A stretch of DNA of 64,000 nucleotides from Serinibacter arcticus (GCF_003121705.1 NZ_PYHR01000002.1:1550001-1614000), one strand, 5' to 3'; positions 35,788 to 44,773 are shown, numbered from the stretch's first letter. Notes: generated by a model from the letters alone, not told the origin. Made by a program: numbers and translations.

Positions 35788-36198
35788 ATGAGGACCAGCC
35801 CGAACCGCCTCCTGGCAGCCGTCTTCGGCGCCGTCTACACGCTCGTCGGCCTCGCCGGCTTCGCCGTCACCGCCGGCGTCGCCTTCGCGGGCACCGAGGG
35901 TGCCACCCTCATCGTGTTCGACGTCAACCCGCTGCACAACATCGTGCACCTGGGCATCGGTGTCGCGCTCCTCCTCGCCTCGCGCGCCGTGGGCTCGGCC
36001 CGCGCCGTCAACACGACGATCGGTGCCGTGTACCTCCTGGTCGGCGTCGTCGGCCTGTTCCTGCTCGACTCCGCGGCGAACATCCTCGCCCTGAACGGCG
36101 CCGACAACGTGCTGCACCTCGCCAGCGCCGTGCTGCTCCTCGGCGTCGGTCTGACCCAGGACCGCGGCGTCGCGCCCGCCGCCACCCGGACGGCGTGA
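35788..36198 (+). CDS. DUF4383 membrane protein
   Basis: A 136-residue protein with four predicted membrane helices: about 8-33 (LLAAVFGAVYTLVGLAGFAV), 45-65 after VNPLHNIVHLGIGVALLLAS, 74-92 (TIGAVYLLVGVVGLFLL) and 105-122 (NVLHLASAVLLLGVGL). The two similar halves with NxxHxxxG motifs (PLHNIVHLGIG, NGADNVLHLASA) are the DUF4383 hallmark. Function is unknown. ATG 35788 has AAGGA upstream. The next membrane gene begins seven bases after it, so they form an operon. Confidence 0.85.
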   Translation: MRTSPNRLLAAVFGAVYTLVGLAGFAVTAGVAFAGTEGATLIVFDVNPLHNIVHLGIGVALLLASRAVGSARAVNTTIGAVYLLVGVVGLFLLDSAANILALNGADNVLHLASAVLLLGVGLTQDRGVAPAATRTA

Positions 36199-36205
36199 CC
36201 TCCTC

Positions 36206-36883
36206 ATGACCACCGTGGCCCCGACCCGCGTGGGGACGTCGACGACGGGGACGCCGAGCGGCGTCGTCGTGACGGCCCTGCTCGGGCTCGGGGCCGCCGT
36301 CATGCTGCTCGCGGCCGTCCCCGGCGTGCTGCGCGACGGCGAGGGCGGAGCCGCCTCGCGCGTGCTGGCGGGGATCGTGCTGGCCGTCGGCCTCGCCGCC
36401 CTCGCGTGGTCGCTGCTGGGACTGCGCCGCGGAATCGTGCCCGCCCCGCGGACCGCCGTCGCGACGGCGTTCGGGGTCACCGGCGTCGGGGTCCTGTCCC
36501 AGACCGCCGCCCAGGGCGCTCTGCTCGCCGTGCTGCCGGGCGCCCGCGTGCCGGCCGCCGACGACTACGCGACCGCCGCGCTCCTGATCCTCACGGCCTT
36601 CGCCGTCGTCCTGGTCCGCCGGGCGGCGATGTCCGGCAGCTCCGCGGCCGGGGCCACCCCCGGCGCCGGCCGGCGGCTGCTGGCCCTCGCGGCCGGCGCG
36701 ACCGTCGTCGGTGCCCTCGTGACGCCGGGGCTGGCCGCCTCGGCGGCCGGTGCCTCGGCCGTCCCCCACGGGACGCACGGCACCCCGGCGGCGTCGAGCG
36801 AGGAGCACACCCCACCCCCGCAGGCCGACTTCCTCGACCCCGCCCGCTCGGACCGACCGGCACCGCCCTCGGGCCACCACTGA
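36206..36883 (+). CDS. Unrecognised membrane protein with His-rich tail
   Basis: A 225-residue protein, not recognised. It has about five hydrophobic segments (near 18-41, 53-73, 84-112, 121-137 and 152-175) and a 45-residue hydrophilic C-terminus rich in Pro, His and Asp (PHGTHGTPAASSEEHTPPPQ, ending SGHH) that could bind metal. It is seven bases after the DUF4383 gene and probably co-transcribed. It is followed by the convergent XRE gene after 19 bases. Confidence 0.65.
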   Translation: MTTVAPTRVGTSTTGTPSGVVVTALLGLGAAVMLLAAVPGVLRDGEGGAASRVLAGIVLAVGLAALAWSLLGLRRGIVPAPRTAVATAFGVTGVGVLSQTAAQGALLAVLPGARVPAADDYATAALLILTAFAVVLVRRAAMSGSSAAGATPGAGRRLLALAAGATVVGALVTPGLAASAAGASAVPHGTHGTPAASSEEHTPPPQADFLDPARSDRPAPPSGHH

Positions 36884-36902
36884 CCCCGCAGGTGCCCGGG
36901 GG

Positions 36903-37901
36903 TCAGGCGCAGATCGGGTCGCCGAGAGAGACCTCGACCCCGTCGTTGATCACCCAGCCCTCGGCGCAGAACCGGTCGTCGGCCAGGCTCTCCTGGACGA
37001 TCATGGTCGTCACCGCGTAGGGGCCGTCCTCCACGAGGATCTCCTGCGGCTCCCCCGGGTCCGCCTCGGTCTTCGGGTACAGGCGCAGCCGCAGGTCGTT
37101 GCCGTAGGTGTCCCCGTCGTTGCGGTACGCCACGGCCCACACGGTCTCGCAGGCGAACGAGACCCGGATCCCCAGCTGGACGTCGAAGTCCCGCTCGGTG
37201 GTGGCGGCGTCGATCGCGTCGTCGATGCACTTCGTGTCCCAGATGTTCGCGCCGTGCGCGACCGGCTGGTTCGCCCCGTGCAGGTGGACCTGCCCGGCGG
37301 CGTTGATGGTCGCGCCGGGGGGCACCGCCACCGTCGGAGCGGGCTCCCGGGGCCAGAGGGCGTGGCCGGCCAGCGCGCCCCCGAAGGCCGAGACGGCCAC
37401 GAGGCCGGCGAGACCGAGCACCGAGGCCGCGCGGCGCGCGCGCGACGCGCGGGGCGGTGCGGGCACAGCACTCGGGTCCGGGAGCGACGCCGGGGGCGGG
37501 GGCGGGGGCGGGGCCACCGTGGCGGGCGTCGTCGCGGGCCCCGGAGCGGGCGTGGCCGTCGGGACGGCCTCGTTCCGGCCCTCAGCTTCCTCGTCCGCCG
37601 GCACCACGGCGCGGTCCCCGGCCGTCCCGGTGGCGGACTCCGGCACGGCACGGGTCTCGGCGCGGGGGACGCCGGACGCGAGCGTGGCGCGGCGGGCCAG
37701 CCACGGGTCCGGGTCGGCCCCGAGCGCCGTCACCACCCCGTACAGGGTGCGCTCGCTGGGCAGGCGCGTGCCGCCGAAGGCCTCGGCAACGATCGAGCGC
37801 GAGAGCCCGGCCGAACGGGCGATGGCCTCGTACGTCAGGGCACCGCCCTCGAGTCGGAGGCGGCGCAGATCGCCCGCCAGGTCAAGGACGTCGTCGGACA
37901 T
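36903..37901 (-). CDS. Membrane-anchored XRE-type regulator with DUF2690-like external domain
   Basis: A 332-residue protein with three parts. Residues about 8-62 form a helix-turn-helix (ALTYEAIARSAGLSRSIVAE, LPSERTLYGVVTAL). Residues 80-158 are Pro/Ala-rich with a seven-proline run. A single membrane helix (160-182, VLGLAGLVAVSAFGGALAGH) leads to a C-terminal domain with C225 and C251 (TKCIDDAIDAATTERDFDVQ, RVSFACETVWAVAYRNDG), which resembles the DUF2690 domain of streptomycete XRE proteins. A transmembrane one-component regulator is likely; its signal and targets are unknown. ATG 37901 is chosen for the GGGGAG site upstream. Confidence 0.7.
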   Translation of the reverse strand: MSDDVLDLAGDLRRLRLEGGALTYEAIARSAGLSRSIVAEAFGGTRLPSERTLYGVVTALGADPDPWLARRATLASGVPRAETRAVPESATGTAGDRAVVPADEEAEGRNEAVPTATPAPGPATTPATVAPPPPPPPASLPDPSAVPAPPRASRARRAASVLGLAGLVAVSAFGGALAGHALWPREPAPTVAVPPGATINAAGQVHLHGANQPVAHGANIWDTKCIDDAIDAATTERDFDVQLGIRVSFACETVWAVAYRNDGDTYGNDLRLRLYPKTEADPGEPQEILVEDGPYAVTTMIVQESLADDRFCAEGWVINDGVEVSLGDPICA

Positions 37902-38018
37902 GGTCTCTCCCCTGCAGTTCCACTGTCCAGGCTGCACCCCCGGTCGAACACGTTTCGATCCAACTTCTCACGGGCCCGCCCCGATCTCCTAGACCCGCGT
38001 CGAGGGGCGCCGGAACTG

Positions 38019-38064
38019 CGAGAGGCGCGAGCGTCGACCCTGGGGTCGGCGCTCGCGCCTCTCG
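38019..38064 (-). terminator. Terminator after rplA
   Basis: A 15-base-pair perfect stem (38019-38033 with 38050-38064) with a further GACC/GGTC pairing inside starts 22 bases after the rplA stop. It ends the secE-nusG-rplK-rplA transcription unit. Confidence 0.8.
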
Positions 38065-38086
38065 GTGCTGCGGGGTGGTGCTGGCG

Positions 38087-38803
38087 TCAGCTGTCGTCCT
38101 CGGACGCGACGTTGCGCGTCTTGGTGACGTCCAGCGGGATGCCGGGGCCCATCGTCGTCGACGTGGTGCCCTTGATGATGTAGCGGCCCTTGGAGGAGGA
38201 CGGCTTGAGGCGCAGGACCTCGTCCAGGACGGCCGCGTAGTTCTCGGCGAGCTGCACGTCGGTGAAAGACGCCTTGCCCACGATGACGTGGAGGTTGGCG
38301 TGCTTGTCGACGCGGAACTCGATCCGGCCGCCCTTGATCTCCGTGACGGCCTTCGTGACGTCCATGGTCACCGTGCCCGTACGGGGGTTCGGCATGAGAC
38401 CACGCGGGCCGAGGACGCGGCCGAGGCGGCCGACCTTGCCCATGAGGTCCGGCGTCGCGATCGCGGCGTCGAAGTCCGTGTAGCCGGCCGCGACCTTCTC
38501 GATCAGCTCGTCGCCACCGACCTCGTCGGCACCGGCGTCGATGGCCTGCTGCGCGCGCTCGCCGACGGCGAACACGAGCACGCGGGCGGTCTTGCCCGTG
38601 CCGTGGGGGAGGTTGACCGTGCCGCGGACCATCTGGTCCGCCTTGCGCGGGTCGACGCCGAGGCGGAAGGCGATCTCCACCGTGGGGTCGAACTTCGACG
38701 AGGCGGTCTGCTGGGCCAGACGGAGTGCCGCGAGGGGCGCGTAGGTCTGGTTGCGGTCGATCTGGGTGGCTGCCTTGCGGTAGCTCTTGCCGTGCGTGGC
38801 CAT
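38087..38803 (-). CDS. rplA: Large ribosomal subunit protein uL1
   Basis: L1 forms the mobile stalk at the E site and in many bacteria represses rplKA. The 238-residue protein begins [20 protein letters not shown], and has [20 protein letters not shown], the [20 protein letters not shown] loop, [20 protein letters not shown] and [15 protein letters not shown]. It follows rplK by 85 bases. Confidence 0.98.
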   Translation of the reverse strand: MATHGKSYRKAATQIDRNQTYAPLAALRLAQQTASSKFDPTVEIAFRLGVDPRKADQMVRGTVNLPHGTGKTARVLVFAVGERAQQAIDAGADEVGGDELIEKVAAGYTDFDAAIATPDLMGKVGRLGRVLGPRGLMPNPRTGTVTMDVTKAVTEIKGGRIEFRVDKHANLHVIVGKASFTDVQLAENYAAVLDEVLRLKPSSSKGRYIIKGTTSTTMGPGIPLDVTKTRNVASEDDS

Positions 38804-38888
38804 TCTTCTGCTCCTAGGTCGTGACTGCAGTCGTGGTGAGGCGGGTCCACGCGGACCCTTCCACTGGGTGGCCCCGAGGGGCCGTGTC

Positions 38889-39320
38889 TCACTCGGAGAC
38901 GGTGATGCCCATCGAACGCGCGGTGCCGGCGATGATCTTCTCGGCGGCGGCGAGGTCGTTGGCGTTGAGGTCGTCCAGCTTGGTCGTGGCGATCGTGCGG
39001 ACCTGCTCACGCGTCAGCGTGGCGACCTTGACGGTGTGCGGGGTCGAGGAGCCCTTGGCCACACCGGCGGCCTTCTTGATGAGCTCGGCGGCCGGCGGCG
39101 TCTTGAGGATGAACGTGAACGAACGGTCCTCGTAGACGGTGATCTCGACGGGGATGACGTTGCCGCGCTGCGCCTCGGTGGCCGCGTTGTACGCCTTGCA
39201 GAACTCCATGATGTTCACGCCGTGCTGACCGAGCGCCGGACCGATCGGCGGGGCGGGGTTGGCCGCGCCGGCGTTGATCTGGAGCTTGATGAGGCCGGTG
39301 GCCTTCTTCTTGGGAGGCAT
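38889..39320 (-). CDS. rplK: Large ribosomal subunit protein uL11
   Basis: L11 binds the GTPase-associated centre and is needed for RelA-type stringent sensing and thiopeptide binding. The 143-residue protein has [55 protein letters not shown] and [20 protein letters not shown]. The proline-rich N-domain is wild type. It follows nusG by 84 bases. Confidence 0.98.
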   Translation of the reverse strand: MPPKKKATGLIKLQINAGAANPAPPIGPALGQHGVNIMEFCKAYNAATEAQRGNVIPVEITVYEDRSFTFILKTPPAAELIKKAAGVAKGSSTPHTVKVATLTREQVRTIATTKLDDLNANDLAAAEKIIAGTARSMGITVSE

Positions 39321-39404
39321 GGTGCGTCCTTCTCTGTGGTGGACCTACGCCGTGGGCGATGACCCGGTTGCATCGATCGCCGCGGGTGCGCGGCGTCGGG
39401 ACGA

Positions 39405-40192
39405 TCAGATCTTCGCGACCTGACCGAAGGCGAGCTCGACCGGGGTGTCCCGGCCGAAGATGGAGACGAGAACCTTGAGCTTGCCCGACTCGGGCTGGAT
39501 CTCGGAGATCGAGGCGGGCATGCCCTCGAACGGGCCGTCGGTGACCGTGATCGACTCGCCGACGGTGAAGTCGACCTCGATCGGGCGGGCCGGGGCCGCG
39601 CCACCGGCGGCAGCACCCGTCGCGCCGGGGGCCGGCTCGAACGTCGGGGCCAGCATGGAGATGACCTCGGAGATGGTGAGCGGCACCGGGGAGTGCGTGT
39701 GGCCGACGAAGCCGGTCACGCCGGGCGTGTGGCGCACGGCGCCCCACGACGCGTCGGTGAGGTCCATGCGGACCAGGACGTAGCCGGGGATGCGGACGCG
39801 CTTGACGACCTTCTTCTGCGCGTTGGCCTTGACCTCGACGACCTCCTCCATCGGCACCTCGATCTGGAAGATGTACTCCTCCATGTTGAGGCTCGTGATG
39901 CGGGTCTCGAGGTTCGACTTCACGCGGTTCTCGTAGCCCGCGTAGGAGTGGATGACGTACCAGTCGCCCGGGAGGACGGACAGGTCGCGGCGGTAGGCCT
40001 CGAGGGGTCGACCTCCTCGGGCTCGTCTGCCTGCTCGGCGCCGGCGTCGTCGACGTCCGCCTCCACGGCGGTCCCGTCGGCGTCGACGGGGGTGGGCTCG
40101 GTCGAGTCCCCGGCCGCGTCGAGGGCGACGTCGGACGAGGTGGTGTCGTCGACCTCGTCGATGACGGCGTCGGACGAGGTGCTCTCGGACAC
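39405..40192 (-). CDS. nusG: Transcription factor NusG, frameshifted by one missing base (probable sequence error)
   Basis: NusG binds RNA polymerase beta' and couples it to Rho or S10. The acidic N-terminal part (GTG 40192, [20 protein letters not shown], to EPEEVDP) and the conserved NusG body ([36 protein letters not shown], the KOW segment [16 protein letters not shown], end FGQVAKI) lie in different frames. They join perfectly if the C-run at 40004-40007 had five rather than four bases; the span of 788 bases is one short of a multiple of three. NusG is essential in most bacteria, so error is likelier than a real mutation. It sits in the usual secE-nusG-rplK order. Confidence 0.9.
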
Positions 40193-40272
40193 GTGAGCCT
40201 GCTTTCTCTCGGTTGACTTCTGCACGCCGCGCCGAGCGGGCTCACCAGGAGCAGGCCGGGACGCGGGAAGAA

Positions 40273-40530
40273 CTAGGAGCTGGGGGTTCCCAGCAGCCAC
40301 AGGACGGCGCGCCCGATCCCGAAGTCCAGCACGAAGACGAACGCCATGCAGACCAGGATGAAGACGAGCACGACGAGCGTGTAGTTGATGAGCTCGGGAC
40401 GGGTCGGGGTGACGACCTTCCGCAGCTCGGCGACGACCTGTCGCACGAAGAGGACGATTCGACCGAAGAAGCCGAGCTCCTCCGGATGCTTGTCCGGCTT
40501 GCTGGCTGCCGTGGTGGGCGTCTCGCTCAT
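40273..40530 (-). CDS. secE: Preprotein translocase subunit SecE
   Basis: SecE clamps the SecY channel. The 85-residue actinobacterial form has a hydrophilic N-terminus, the conserved amphipathic helix FGRIVLFVRQVVAELRKVVT, PTRPELINYT and one membrane helix (about 50-72). ATG 40530 is the start because GGAGGAGGG lies upstream. It is 42 bases after tRNA-Trp. Confidence 0.96.
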   Translation of the reverse strand: MSETPTTAASKPDKHPEELGFFGRIVLFVRQVVAELRKVVTPTRPELINYTLVVLVFILVCMAFVFVLDFGIGRAVLWLLGTPSS

Positions 40531-40572
40531 GAACCCTCCTCCTCCGACGATCGCTGTAGTGACCTGCTTGTG

Positions 40573-40645
40573 CAGGGCAGGCGGGACTCGAACCCACAAC
40601 CGCCGGTTTTGGAGACCGGTGCGCTACCAATTGCGCCACTGCCCT
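40573..40645 (-). tRNA. trpT: tRNA-Trp (anticodon CCA)
   Basis: A 73-base cloverleaf: acceptor AGGGCAG/CTGCCCT with discriminator G, D-arm GCGCAATTGGTAGCGC, anticodon stem with loop CTCCAAA (anticodon CCA) and T-loop GGTTCGAGTCC. The 3' CCA is not encoded. It lies directly before secE, as in other actinobacteria. Confidence 0.97.
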
Positions 40646-40764
40646 TCGGCCGGACACCGCCACCACGCTCCGACCCCGCCGGGGCGCACACGTGGCCCCG
40701 AGGGACTCGTGATCAGCCTCGAGGGGCACAACCGAGCATGGCGGTCCGTGACCACCGGGTGACC

Positions 40765-40794
40765 ACTGTACGGCAGGATCGGGACGTGGTCGAA
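40765..40794 (-). promoter_or_regulatory. Candidate promoter of tRNA-Trp-secE-nusG-rplK-rplA
   Basis: On the minus strand -35 TTCGAC (40789-40794) and -10 TACAGT (40765-40770) are 18 bases apart. It lies within the 171-base gap before the divergent aminotransferase gene. Confidence 0.55.
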
Positions 40795-40816
40795 CCGGTC
40801 GTGCCACGATAGGCGG

Positions 40817-42076
40817 GTGACCACGTCGGAGAGCAGCGCGAGCCCGTCCAGCCAGTCCTCAGCCCCCGTGCCGCCCGCGGCGCGGGTCTCCCGCCGGTTC
40901 GCCGGCATCGCGGAGTCCGCCACCCTGGCGGTGGACGCGAAGGCGAAGGCCCTCAAGGCGGCGGGTCGGCCCGTGATCGGGTTCGGGGCCGGCGAACCCG
41001 ACTTCCCCACCCCGCCCGCCATCGTCGCCGCGGCGGCCGCGGCCGCGCAGGATCCGGCCAACCACCGGTACACGCCGGCCGGCGGCCTCCCCGTGCTGCG
41101 CGAGGCGATCGCCTCCGCGACGCTCCGTGACAGCGGCTACGAGATCTCCCCGGCCAGCGTGCTGGTGACCAACGGCGGCAAGCAGGCCGTCTTCCAGGCG
41201 TTCGGTGCCGTCGTCGACCCGGGCGACGAGGTCCTGCTCCCCGCTCCCTACTGGACCACCTACCCCGAGGCGATCCGGCTCGCCGGCGGTGTCCCCGTCG
41301 AGGTGTTCGCCGGCGCGGACGCCGGCTACCTGGTCACGGTCGAGCAGCTCGAGGCCGCGCGCACGAGTGCCACCAAGGCGCTGCTCCTGTGCTCGCCGTC
41401 GAACCCCACCGGCGCCGTCTACCCGCCCGAGCAGATCGAGGCGATCGGCCGCTGGGCCCTCGAGCACGGCATCTGGGTCATCACCGACGAGATCTACCAG
41501 CACCTCGTCTACGACGACGCGGTCTTCACGCCCGTCCTCAAGGTCGTGCCCGAGCTCGCCGACACCACGATCGTCGTCAACGGCGTCGCGAAGACCTACG
41601 CGATGACCGGCTGGCGCGTGGGGTGGATGCAGGGTCCCGCGGACGTGATCAAGGCGGCGACGAACTTCCAGTCGCACCTCACCTCCAACGTCAGCAACGT
41701 CTCCCAGCGCGCCGCCGTCGCCGCCCTGACGGGCGACCTGTCCGCCGTCGCCGAGATGCGCAGCGCGTTCGACCGCCGCCGTCGGGCCATGGTCGCCGCG
41801 CTGAGCGCGATCGACGGGGTCGACTGCCCGACGCCGACCGGGGCCTTCTACGCCTACCCGTCGGTCGAGGGCCTGCTGGGCCGCGAGATCCGCGGCGTGG
41901 TGCCGACGACGTCCGCCGAGCTGGCGAGCCTGATCCTCACCGAGGCCGAGGTCGCGGTCGTCCCCGGCGAGGCGTTCGGGCCGAGCGGCTACCTGCGGCT
42001 GTCCTACGCGCTCGGCGACGCCGACCTGGCCGAGGGCGTCGCCCGTCTCGCGTCGCTGCTCGGCGAGGCCCGCTAG
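40817..42076 (+). CDS. Pyridoxal-phosphate aminotransferase, class I (aspartate aminotransferase-like)
   Basis: A 419-residue fold-type I aminotransferase that moves an amino group between amino acid and 2-oxoacid. It has [70 protein letters not shown] and the lysine motif [20 protein letters not shown], close to the AspC/PatA 1-gamma subgroup. The first 25 residues are Ser-rich and poorly conserved, so a start nearer VSRRFAGI is possible; GTG 40817 is the first in frame. Aspartate is the likeliest substrate but this is inference. It is divergent from tRNA-Trp. Confidence 0.85.
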   Translation: MTTSESSASPSSQSSAPVPPAARVSRRFAGIAESATLAVDAKAKALKAAGRPVIGFGAGEPDFPTPPAIVAAAAAAAQDPANHRYTPAGGLPVLREAIASATLRDSGYEISPASVLVTNGGKQAVFQAFGAVVDPGDEVLLPAPYWTTYPEAIRLAGGVPVEVFAGADAGYLVTVEQLEAARTSATKALLLCSPSNPTGAVYPPEQIEAIGRWALEHGIWVITDEIYQHLVYDDAVFTPVLKVVPELADTTIVVNGVAKTYAMTGWRVGWMQGPADVIKAATNFQSHLTSNVSNVSQRAAVAALTGDLSAVAEMRSAFDRRRRAMVAALSAIDGVDCPTPTGAFYAYPSVEGLLGREIRGVVPTTSAELASLILTEAEVAVVPGEAFGPSGYLRLSYALGDADLAEGVARLASLLGEAR

Positions 42077-42127
42077 GCGCGTCCCCGTCCGATCGGGCCC
42101 GAGGAGGTCGCCCGCCGCGCGGTCGCC

Positions 42128-42160
42128 TCTCATCTTCGTCTCATCCGCGATGGGAATACT
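42128..42160 (+). promoter_or_regulatory. Two-component operon promoter with 11-bp-spaced direct repeats
   Basis: TCTCATC occurs at 42128-42134 and again at 42139-42145, start points 11 bases apart, as expected for a tandem OmpR-family dimer. The second repeat ends nine bases before a -10-like AATACT (42155-42160), which itself ends six bases before the ATG at 42167. The same repeats with the same nine-base offset occur before the phosphotransferase gene (46697-46725), so both are probably bound by the response regulator at 44111-44773. Confidence 0.65.
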
Positions 42161-42166
42161 CGGCGC

Positions 42167-42571
42167 ATGATCACGGAACGGGGTGCGGGCCGACGCTGGC
42201 GACCGCTGCTCGCGGCCGCCGCGGCCGTGCTCCTCGTCGGCCTGCTGACCTTCGGCGTCGGGAACGCGCTGGTGGGCGGTCTCGCCGACCGCGAGATCCC
42301 GCTCGGCGACAGCGTCGTCGTGACGCCGGCGCCGACCCCGGAGCCGACGCCCGAACCGACGCCCGAGCCGACGCCCGAGCCCACCGAGCCGCCCGCACCC
42401 GAACCGCCGCCGCCCGCCCCCGAGCCTCCCCCGGCACCGGCACCGGCTCCCGCGCCGGCCCCCGCCCCAGCGCCCGTCCCTGTCCCGCCCGCCCCGCACG
42501 TGGGCGACGACGACGATGACGATGACGACGACTGGGATGACGACGACGATGACGATGACGATGACGACTGA
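42167..42571 (+). CDS. Membrane-anchored Pro-rich protein with poly-aspartate tail
   Basis: A 134-residue protein of unusual composition. After a basic N-terminus a single hydrophobic segment (about 14-36) anchors it; there is no lipobox. Then come PxP repeats (TPEPTPEPTPEPTEP, later PAPAPA), and it ends with nine Asp, Trp and eleven Asp. The tail should bind divalent cations and sit outside the cell. It is the first gene of the operon with the histidine kinase and overlaps it by 11 bases. A sensory accessory or cation-binding role is inference; no family recognised. Part of the Asp codons alternate GAC/GAT, so this is not a simple trinucleotide run. Confidence 0.7.
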   Translation: MITERGAGRRWRPLLAAAAAVLLVGLLTFGVGNALVGGLADREIPLGDSVVVTPAPTPEPTPEPTPEPTPEPTEPPAPEPPPPAPEPPPAPAPAPAPAPAPAPVPVPPAPHVGDDDDDDDDDWDDDDDDDDDDD

Positions 42572-44114
42572 GCCGATCCCGTCCGCGGCGACCGTGTCGG
42601 CGTCGGCGTCGACGATCTCGACGCCGTCGCCGCAGGAGCTCTCCGCCGAGCCGCGACGACGCCGGTGGTGGGGCTCCATCCGGGCCCGGATCCTTCTCGC
42701 CCTGGTCGGCCTGTCCGCCGTCGCCCTCGGGGCCGCGGGCGCCACCTTGTACGGGATCGAGCGGGACAGGCTCGAGGAGCGGATGGACGACTCGCTCGCC
42801 CGGACCGTGGCGGAGGTCAGGGCGATCGCCGAGAACGACGTCGACCCCGCGACCGGGGCGCCGTTCGCCAGCGCCGAGGACCTCCTGTACTTCGCGCTGC
42901 AGCGCTACGTCCCGAGCGACAACGAGGCGGCCTTCTCGGTCGGGGCCACCGGGGTGCTGCAGTACTCCGAGCTGAACCGGCTGCGACCCGACACCGACGG
43001 CGAGCTCGTGGGCTCGTTGGCCGGGGCCGCCGAGCGCACCGACGTGGCGATCGAGAGACTCCGCACTGCGACCGCGGACTACCGCTACGTCGTGCTGCCC
43101 GTGCAGGTGGGCGAGACGCCGCCGGCCGCGCTCGTCGTCGTGTTCGACAGGACCGCCGAGCTCGCGACGCTGACCCCGACCTTCCGTCTGTACACGCTGA
43201 TCGCCGCCATCGCGCTGCTGGGGATCGCCGTGGCGGGGTGGCTCATCGTGGAGAAGATCCTCGAACCGCTGCGGCTCCTGCGCCGGACCGCGCAGGAGAT
43301 CGGCTCCGGTGATCTCGAACGCCGGATCCCCGTCGTCGGCAACGACGACCTCGCCGACATGAGCGTGACGATCAACGACATGCTCGCGCGGCTCGAGGGG
43401 GCGTTCACGGCGCAGCAGCAGCTGCTCGACGACGTCGGGCACGAGCTGCGCACCCCGCTCACCGTGGTCAGGGGCCACCTCGAGCTGATGGACCCCGACG
43501 ACGTCGCGGACGCCACCGCGACCCGGACGCTGGCCCTGGACGAGCTGGACCGGATGTACCACCTGGTCGACGACCTCATGACGATCGCCCGGGTCGATCG
43601 CCCCGACTTCGTCTCGCCGCGGGCGTGCGACGTCGCCGGCCTCACGGACGACGTGCTGGCGAAGGCCCGCAGCCTCGGCGAACGGCGCTGGCGCCTGGAC
43701 GCGCTGGCCGAGGGCGAGGCGCGGCTGGACCCCCAGCGGATCACGCAGGCGCTGCTCCAGCTCGCGTCCAACGCGGTGCGCTACTCGGCGGACGGCAGCA
43801 CGGTCGGCGTCGGATCGGCGTGGAACGGCTCCGACCTCGAGCTGTGGGTGCGCGACGAGGGCATCGGCATCGCCGAGGACGAGCAGGAGCTCGTGCTCGA
43901 GCGCTTCGCCCGCGGTCGCGGCGCGACGACGGACTCCACGGGGCTCGGGCTGGCGATCGTCTCGTCGATCGCGCGGGCCCACGGAGGCGAGGTGCGGATC
44001 GTCAGCGCCCCCGGCCGCGGGACCACGGTCACGATCGTCGTGCCCGACGCCGAGGGCGGCACCCTCGAGCTGCCCGCCCTCTCCCCCACCCCTGACGGAC
44101 GGAACCCGGCATGA
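42561..44114 (+). CDS. Sensor histidine kinase with HAMP domain
   Basis: A 517-residue membrane kinase. Two membrane helices (about 44-64 and 209-230) flank a 145-residue external sensor. A HAMP domain (231-283, LEPLRLLRRTAQEIGSGDLE) leads to the dimerisation domain with H294 in DVGHELRTPLTVVRGH, then the ATPase domain: N-box QLASNAVRYS, G1 VRDEGIGIAED, G2 STGLGLAIVSSIARAHGG. The start is within the Asp-tail codons of the previous gene; ATG 42561 is used, with 42555 and others possible, so translation is probably coupled. It overlaps the response regulator by four bases (ATGA). Confidence 0.9.
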   Translation: MTTEPIPSAATVSASASTISTPSPQELSAEPRRRRWWGSIRARILLALVGLSAVALGAAGATLYGIERDRLEERMDDSLARTVAEVRAIAENDVDPATGAPFASAEDLLYFALQRYVPSDNEAAFSVGATGVLQYSELNRLRPDTDGELVGSLAGAAERTDVAIERLRTATADYRYVVLPVQVGETPPAALVVVFDRTAELATLTPTFRLYTLIAAIALLGIAVAGWLIVEKILEPLRLLRRTAQEIGSGDLERRIPVVGNDDLADMSVTINDMLARLEGAFTAQQQLLDDVGHELRTPLTVVRGHLELMDPDDVADATATRTLALDELDRMYHLVDDLMTIARVDRPDFVSPRACDVAGLTDDVLAKARSLGERRWRLDALAEGEARLDPQRITQALLQLASNAVRYSADGSTVGVGSAWNGSDLELWVRDEGIGIAEDEQELVLERFARGRGATTDSTGLGLAIVSSIARAHGGEVRIVSAPGRGTTVTIVVPDAEGGTLELPALSPTPDGRNPA

Positions 44115-44773
44115 GCCAGATCCTGGTCGTCGAGGACTCCGAGCGGATCGCCTCCTTCGTGGCGAAGGGGCTGCGCGCCGCCGGGCACACCCCGACGGTG
44201 GTCGGCACGGCGCGCGAGGCGATCGACCTGGCCCTCACCGACGACTACGACCTGATGGTCCTGGACCTCGGGCTGCCCGACGGCGACGGGATGGACGTGG
44301 CGGCCGCCGTCCGTGCCCAGGGGTCGAGCATCGCCATCATCATCCTCACGGCGCGCGACTCGGTCTCCGACACCGTCGCGGGACTCGAGGGCGGCGCCGA
44401 CGACTACATGGCCAAGCCGTTCCGGTTCGAGGAGCTGCTCGCCCGGGTGCGGCTGCGGCTGCGCGACTCCGGCGACGAGGGCGGATCGGCCACCGTGCTC
44501 GCGCACGGCGACGTCGAGCTCGACCTGCGCTCGCGCCGCGCACGCGTGGGCGAGCGCGAGGTGGAGCTGTCCGCGCGCGAGTTCGCGCTCGCCGAGACCT
44601 TCCTGCGCCACCCGGGCCAGGTGCTGAGCCGCGAGCAGCTGCTCTCGCGCGTGTGGGGCTACGACTTCGACCCCGGGTCGAACGTCGTGGACGTCTACGT
44701 GCGCTACCTGCGCCGCAAGCTCGGCGCGGAGAGCGTGACGACGGTGCGCGGCATGGGGTACCGGTTCGGCTGA
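44111..44773 (+). CDS. OmpR/PhoB-family response regulator
   Basis: A 220-residue DNA-binding response regulator. The receiver begins ILVVEDSERIASFVAKGL, with phosphoacceptor D52 in LMVLDLGLPDGDG, the ILTARDSVSD threonine and the DDYMAKPF lysine. The C-terminal winged helix includes LSAREFALAETFLRHPGQVL, SREQLLSRVWGYDFDPGSN and VVDVYVRYLRRKLG. Its likely binding sites are the 11-bp-spaced CTCA repeats at 42128-42145 and 46697-46725. Confidence 0.95.
   Translation: MSQILVVEDSERIASFVAKGLRAAGHTPTVVGTAREAIDLALTDDYDLMVLDLGLPDGDGMDVAAAVRAQGSSIAIIILTARDSVSDTVAGLEGGADDYMAKPFRFEELLARVRLRLRDSGDEGGSATVLAHGDVELDLRSRRARVGEREVELSAREFALAETFLRHPGQVLSREQLLSRVWGYDFDPGSNVVDVYVRYLRRKLGAESVTTVRGMGYRFG

Noticed and set aside
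39405-39923. A 172-codon NusG starting at MKSNLETRI as a complete gene
   Set aside because: It would lack the conserved [12 protein letters not shown] start of the NusG domain, which is intact upstream in the same frame. The frameshift explanation is better.
42167-42571. The poly-Asp frame as a chance by-product of a GAC/GAT repeat
   Set aside because: It has a proper start, a membrane helix, a Pro-rich stalk, a promoter with regulator-type repeats and an operon position, so a real gene is likelier.
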